Below the pieces are notes generated by a model, which saw nothing but the letters and a program-made list of their open reading frames with translations, was not told where the DNA came from and ran no database searches. Made by a program: the position numbers and the translations under genes. Shown here one piece after another: positions 21,005 to 25,147 of a stretch of 25,147 bases of DNA. Location of the stretch: the IMG/VR virus record IMGVR_UViG_3300030491_000021, positions 1-25,147 of that record; one strand, written 5' to 3'. This DNA is from a virus. Numbering within the stretch: the first letter of the stretch is position 1; each line of letters opens with the position of its first letter.

Positions 21005-21418
21005 ATGAAAAAGTTAATTGTTATTTGTTGCTTGTTTTGTGCTTCGAATTCTTTTGCTTTTGATGAATGGACCAACACAAACACAGCTTTGCAAGTAACG
21101 TATAGCATTTTGCACATACTTGATTGGGGACAAACTTTGCATCAAGCTAAACAAAATTGGAAATATACTAAAACAATTTCAAATTCAAACGGAACAACTT
21201 GCACGGCTTATAAAATAGAAGAAAGTAATTTTATTTTAGGAGATCACCCCTCTCAAACTAAAGTTAATTTATACTTTGCTTCTACGTTGCTGTTGCATCC
21301 CGTTGTTTCTTACGCTTTGCCCAAAGTATGGCGAGAAAGCTGGCAAACTGCTGGAATAGGTCTTGAAATTTATGTTGTTGGCAAAAACTTTACCGTAGGC
21401 TTAAACGGTTTATTCTAA
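21005..21418 (+). CDS. Exported small protein, moron-like
   Basis: A 137-aa protein on the opposite strand from the tail genes around it. The start at 21005 follows AAGGAG; a longer frame from 20954 would start inside the promoter. A signal peptide is clear: MKK, a hydrophobic core LIVICCLFCASNS, and a likely cleavage site after SFA (residue 18). The mature part has DWGQTLHQAK, then E-S-N-F-I-L-G-D-H-P-S and KVNLYF, two hydrophobic segments (STLLLHPVVSYAL and GIGLEIYVVGK) and ends in NFTVGLNGLF. I recall the DWxQT...ENxxLGxHPS...VNxYF pattern from small uncharacterised membrane-associated proteins in phages and bacteria. Having its own promoter inside a late operon marks it as a moron that could act in the envelope, for example in exclusion; that is inference. 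Confidence 0.8.
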   Translation: MKKLIVICCLFCASNSFAFDEWTNTNTALQVTYSILHILDWGQTLHQAKQNWKYTKTISNSNGTTCTAYKIEESNFILGDHPSQTKVNLYFASTLLLHPVVSYALPKVWRESWQTAGIGLEIYVVGKNFTVGLNGLF

Positions 21419-21419
21419 T

Positions 21420-24400
21420 TTATTTTCTAAATTCAACTGCTGATAAAGTTCTAGTTCTGACTTGCTTGGTTCCTCCGCTTGTTTGTAAAACTACACTATA
21501 CGTATGAGTTCCAGCAGAAGGAGTATCTAAAAGCGAACAAGATTGCCCGTATACTGCATCTGAACCAATTACAGTAAGAATTGTAGTCGAATCTCGTTTT
21601 ATATAATAAGTAAAAGTATTTGGCACATTTGTAATAGCATTTAATTCCCAATAACTAGTAATAAAAACAGAAGCCCCTACGGTTGTAATAGAAACAGATT
21701 GCACAACTTGATCCGAATCACTAACCGTTTTCGTATCTGGAGTGTAAGCAGTAGTTGGGTTAGTTATATTTCCTGCTGTAATTCTCTCAACTGATAAATT
21801 ACCTGCTGTTATATCTCCTGCATTTAAATTTCCTCTTATATTTAAAGTACTTCCATCCCAACTAAGAGCATGCGTCCCACTTCCAGCTAAGGCAAAATTA
21901 CCAGAAGAATCCATATAAGTTTTCCAGGCGCTGCCATTATAGTAGCCCATATAGGTACTTGTCAAGGATAAACCAGCACCCACAGGGGCATCGTTAAAAC
22001 GGCCTGGAATACCAGACACTCCAGCCCAAGACGCCAACGTCGCAGTTTTATCAGCAATTGCTTGCAACAGTTCTGTTCTCGCTGTATAATAATTAGTAAA
22101 ATAATTTCTAAAATTAGACCCTACTATATTTTCGGTTATTGCCATATTGGCTAGTAAAGCACCAATATACGAAAATAAATTATCATAAGCGGTTGTAAAA
22201 GAACTGCTACTTATGGAATAATTATCAGCTTGCATTAAAATTAAATCGTTTTCAGCAACAATTGAGTCATACTCTTTTTTAACTGCTATTTTTTCATTAG
22301 GCGTTAATTTAGAATCCGATGCAATATCGGCAAGCAAACTATTGGCAGTAGAAGCTGAATTAGCAGCACCGTTTGCAGTAGATTGAGCAGCACTAGCAGC
22401 ACTAGCAGCACTACTTGCTGCACTTGAAGCTGAAGTTGACGTGTTGTTTATATCAATTAAGGTAACACCTTCACCGGTTATAGAAGTACTTCCATTAAGA
22501 CTTGTTATTTTGTTAGCTGATAAAGTTCCAGTTATTTTAGCATCAGTTATAGTCGCGTCACGTATTAAAGCTCCTTCGAAAGATGCAGAGTTAGCTTGTC
22601 TAACAAAGCATATATAATTTCCTTGCCCTGTTGCCCAATCTGATGTAATTGCTATAATTACTTGTAAATCCGTTAATGTGGGTAAACCAGTTCCAGCAAT
22701 AGATTTACTCAAAGTAGCAATATTGGTACTATCGTTTAAAGTTGCAATTATATAGCAAGCACTAGCTGTTGCTAAAGTTCCAGCAGCTAAAGTATAGGTT
22801 TTATCCGCACGATCTATATAACCATCAGACCAATTTAAAGTTGCGGTTGCAAAATAAAAGTTAGAGTTTCTAATATAAAAATCTACTCTTTGAGCAGCGT
22901 CTAAATTACCTGCATCAATACTAAAGCTGTTTACCGTTACAGAGTATTCATCAGAATAAATAGCCCCGTCAGAACCAAACGAGTCATAAGCCGCTGCCCG
23001 AACATACCACACACCGACCGTAGCTGCTGTCTTTGTAACCTGAGCCTCACTACCCCCTGTGTTGATCTGGTTAGACGTTCCTGGCGTAAATCCGCTCGTC
23101 TGCGATGCGCAAACGATGAAACCGGCAAAATCAGAATCGAGCGGAACGGGCAAAGCTACTGAAAAAATGTTTACCCCGCCAGTTAAAACAATTCCTGTAA
23201 GTTTTGCAACAGGGGGATTGTTAACTTCCAACTTAGCAGGATTTGCCGATACTTCGCCCCAAGTAGAAACCGCTCTTAATTCAAACTTAACATTTCTTTT
23301 TGGCAATCCTGAATTGTCGGCGTAATTTTTTTCATAGTCATAATTATAGCTTTCAGTAGCTAAATATTCAGTTCTAAGCAAAACATCATTTTCAGTAAAT
23401 ACTTTTAATTCATAATATCTAAACCAAGAATTATTTTGATTGACAGAAGCCGTACTGTCAACAGTGCTGCTAACTCTAGGAGATACTTTACGCCAATCCA
23501 ATTTAATATCTTTGCCCACAAATTCAGTAATGTTTCCTTGCCCAAATATTTCCAAACCAGTTATATCAGGTATAACAAAATCAGGCAGAGGAACATAACA
23601 ACTTGTAGTGACCCAATCTGACATTACGCCTAATGCACTAATTGCCCGAACTCTAATATTATAAGTACCTTCAAGCAAATTATTAACAGTTGCAACCGTG
23701 TCACTTGTATCCGGTATGCTTAACCAAATAGCGGCAGACGGTTCTTCATATTGGACTTGATATTTAACAGCTCTTCCATCTCCGGCAGACCAAGTTATAT
23801 ACAAATCCATTCTTGTGTTTGTATTTGAATTAGTGTCATATCTTCGATAGTTGCTCGCTAATTGTATTGGTTTACTGACAATTCTAGCGTCTGGTAATAT
23901 TGTGTTAGGAGCTAAATCTACAGTTGTTTCTTCCCCACTATTCCAAGCATAGCAACCTATTGCATCTTCTTGAAGTTGCAAATCAATGCCGCCCTCCGGG
24001 TTCATTTTCCAATCTCTAACTGTAAATATTTTTTGGGCCCATCCTAAGTAGTTTATAGTAATTGGAACATTATCACCAACCGCTAAAGGAAAAGCAGACC
24101 ATTTTGCAGGAAAATCAACAGCAATGCTTTGTCTGCTTTTTTCCAATACTATTTTAGCAATGCGTTGAGCCATACCAGCATCGGTAACATAAGAGAGTTG
24201 AATATCTTTTACAATTTCAATCCCTCCGTCTTCTTCTAAATATAAAGCATTTGTGACTTTAGGAAAATCTATAGTTTGCCAAGTTTCAGTAGAAACGAAA
24301 GTTCCTTTGACAGTATTAAATTTGTCCTTCATGCTCGACAAAGGTCTTACTTTAATAGAACCTCTTAAATCCGAATCAGTAAGACCCACAATTGAAGAAT

Positions 24401-25147
24401 TCATTCCATAAAAAGTTAAATCAGGGGCGTAATAAGCGGCTGGCAATATTCTGTATTGCCCTTGAGTCCAAGTAATAGCCCCATAAGCAGTTGCAAAAAT
24501 TTCATTCATTATTGCAGTAGGTGTTTTATCTACTGTGAACGATCCATTAATAGGATATCTTTTTTGAGTAGCGCCGTTTGCTGACAAAACATCTTCATCG
24601 CAAATATTTGCAGCAGCTATTAAAACCGTTTCATTTATATCTTCTTCATAAACAGCATTCAAACCAAATTTAGAGGTTAAATAGTTATTTACACATAAAG
24701 CCCAATTATTACTATAATTGGTAAGTTCTGTGCGAGGATTATAAATTTTGTTATTACCCAAAATTAAAGCTTTTACGTTGGGCAATCCGTTTGGAAAAAT
24801 TGTATCGTTTTTCTCCATTGTGACCACTACATAAGCTCTATTTGTCAATTTGCAATCGGAAGTCCAAGGAGAACCGTCAAAAACTCTAATTTCCCAAGTT
24901 TGACCGATACTATGGCCAGTTAAAGCAGAAAATTTAATTTGAATTCCTTCTGCTAATAATTGATAATCACCAGTTATACTTAAAGTTCCAGAAGCAGCGT
25001 TATCTAAAGTAGACCCATCGCCTTCATACTTTTGTTCTTTCCAAGTAAAAGTGTCATTAGGAAAACCAGCAGTAGCACCTGCGTTAGATGCCAAATCTGA
25101 AAGTTTTATAGTAAAAACAGCAACACCTATTCCTGTAAAAGTTCCAG
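21420..25147 (-). CDS. Tail tip protein J (host specificity), 5' end outside window
   Basis: The frame stays open to the right edge, so the N-terminus is missing; a TTG at 25094 is only an internal codon. About 1,240 residues are visible. Numbering from that TTG, the first 400 (with WEIRVFDGSPW, PNVKALILG, a TPTAIMNEIFATAYGAITW hub-like block and GIDLQLQEDAIGCYAW) match gpJ-type tail hub proteins. A fibronectin III domain follows (about 410-500, YQVQYEEPS...YNIRVRAIS). More beta domains lead to an Ala/Ser coiled-coil-like segment (about nt 22340-22440), a SKLTPNEKIAVKKEYD helix typical of phage tail proteins, and a C-terminal beta domain ending RTLSAVEFRK. It forms the tail tip and contacts the host surface. 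A GC-rich island lies at about 22970-23160. Confidence 0.9.
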   Translation of the reverse strand, partial: GTFTGIGVAVFTIKLSDLASNAGATAGFPNDTFTWKEQKYEGDGSTLDNAASGTLSITGDYQLLAEGIQIKFSALTGHSIGQTWEIRVFDGSPWTSDCKLTNRAYVVVTMEKNDTIFPNGLPNVKALILGNNKIYNPRTELTNYSNNWALCVNNYLTSKFGLNAVYEEDINETVLIAAANICDEDVLSANGATQKRYPINGSFTVDKTPTAIMNEIFATAYGAITWTQGQYRILPAAYYAPDLTFYGMNSSIVGLTDSDLRGSIKVRPLSSMKDKFNTVKGTFVSTETWQTIDFPKVTNALYLEEDGGIEIVKDIQLSYVTDAGMAQRIAKIVLEKSRQSIAVDFPAKWSAFPLAVGDNVPITINYLGWAQKIFTVRDWKMNPEGGIDLQLQEDAIGCYAWNSGEETTVDLAPNTILPDARIVSKPIQLASNYRRYDTNSNTNTRMDLYITWSAGDGRAVKYQVQYEEPSAAIWLSIPDTSDTVATVNNLLEGTYNIRVRAISALGVMSDWVTTSCYVPLPDFVIPDITGLEIFGQGNITEFVGKDIKLDWRKVSPRVSSTVDSTASVNQNNSWFRYYELKVFTENDVLLRTEYLATESYNYDYEKNYADNSGLPKRNVKFELRAVSTWGEVSANPAKLEVNNPPVAKLTGIVLTGGVNIFSVALPVPLDSDFAGFIVCASQTSGFTPGTSNQINTGGSEAQVTKTAATVGVWYVRAAAYDSFGSDGAIYSDEYSVTVNSFSIDAGNLDAAQRVDFYIRNSNFYFATATLNWSDGYIDRADKTYTLAAGTLATASACYIIATLNDSTNIATLSKSIAGTGLPTLTDLQVIIAITSDWATGQGNYICFVRQANSASFEGALIRDATITDAKITGTLSANKITSLNGSTSITGEGVTLIDINNTSTSASSAASSAASAASAAQSTANGAANSASTANSLLADIASDSKLTPNEKIAVKKEYDSIVAENDLILMQADNYSISSSSFTTAYDNLFSYIGALLANMAITENIVGSNFRNYFTNYYTARTELLQAIADKTATLASWAGVSGIPGRFNDAPVGAGLSLTSTYMGYYNGSAWKTYMDSSGNFALAGSGTHALSWDGSTLNIRGNLNAGDITAGNLSVERITAGNITNPTTAYTPDTKTVSDSDQVVQSVSITTVGASVFITSYWELNAITNVPNTFTYYIKRDSTTILTVIGSDAVYGQSCSLLDTPSAGTHTYSVVLQTSGGTKQVRTRTLSAVEFRK
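22386..22412 (-). repeat. Short tandem repeat in the tail tip gene
   Basis: Three exact 9-nt copies of AGCAGCACT (plus-strand reading) encode the Ala/Ser-rich segment SSAASSAASAA of the tail tip protein, next to further imperfect copies. Such tracts are prone to slippage and usually form flexible or coiled-coil links in tail proteins. Confidence 0.7.

Overview
The window is a stretch of a tailed double-stranded DNA bacteriophage or prophage genome. Two features point to a siphovirus-like particle infecting a bacterium that reads standard sigma70-type promoters and GAAAGGA/AAGGAG ribosome binding sites. One is a gpJ-like tail tip gene, cut by the right edge, with fibre or spike genes downstream of it. 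The other is a complete phage replication and recombination set made of tightly packed genes, most with 4-nt ATGA or TAATG overlaps. A Gram-negative host is suggested by the lambda-like tail tip and one exported protein, but the sequence does not fix the host. Most of the window is AT-rich. Several sharply bounded GC-rich blocks point to mosaic recombination.

Layout. (1) 1-1524, plus strand: six small genes with no assigned function, the first cut by the left edge. (2) 1497-4135, minus strand: a short helix-turn-helix regulator followed by an 801-aa primase-polymerase with a DUF3987 helicase-like domain. (3) 4136-4267: a divergent control region with a good leftward promoter. (4) 4268-16282, plus strand: the early/replication operon. 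In order it holds a possible DNA-glycosylase-like protein, a small zinc protein, a MazG pyrophosphohydrolase and a consensus promoter. Then come a 45-unit GC-rich hexamer array directly in front of a Sak4/AAA_24-type recombination ATPase, an acyl carrier protein, a tRNA-Leu(UAA) and a DUF669 ssDNA-binding-like protein. Then come a Cas4-like PD-(D/E)XK nuclease, a SLOG/DUF2493 protein, an SF2 helicase, a sliding-clamp-like protein and a family B DNA polymerase. (5) 16173-16469: a small Cys-rich minus-strand ORF and a terminator hairpin where the two strands converge. (6) 16502-25147, minus strand: tail genes read right to left: gpJ, a tail fibre with a lectin-like end, a beta-helix tail spike and a small virion protein. 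They are interrupted by one plus-strand exported protein gene with its own consensus promoter, placed like a moron.

How it works together (inference). The HTH protein probably sets the balance between the leftward regulator-PrimPol operon and the rightward replication operon. PrimPol, helicase, clamp and PolB would copy the genome. The ATPase, DUF669 protein and Cas4-like nuclease form a recombination module. MazG, ACP, SLOG protein and tRNA would adjust host metabolism and translation. The tail genes define host range.

The least explained elements are the hexamer array and the repeat ORF running through it, the phage-borne ACP, the GC-rich islands inside otherwise AT-rich replication genes, and a repeat module shared by the two adjacent receptor-binding proteins.
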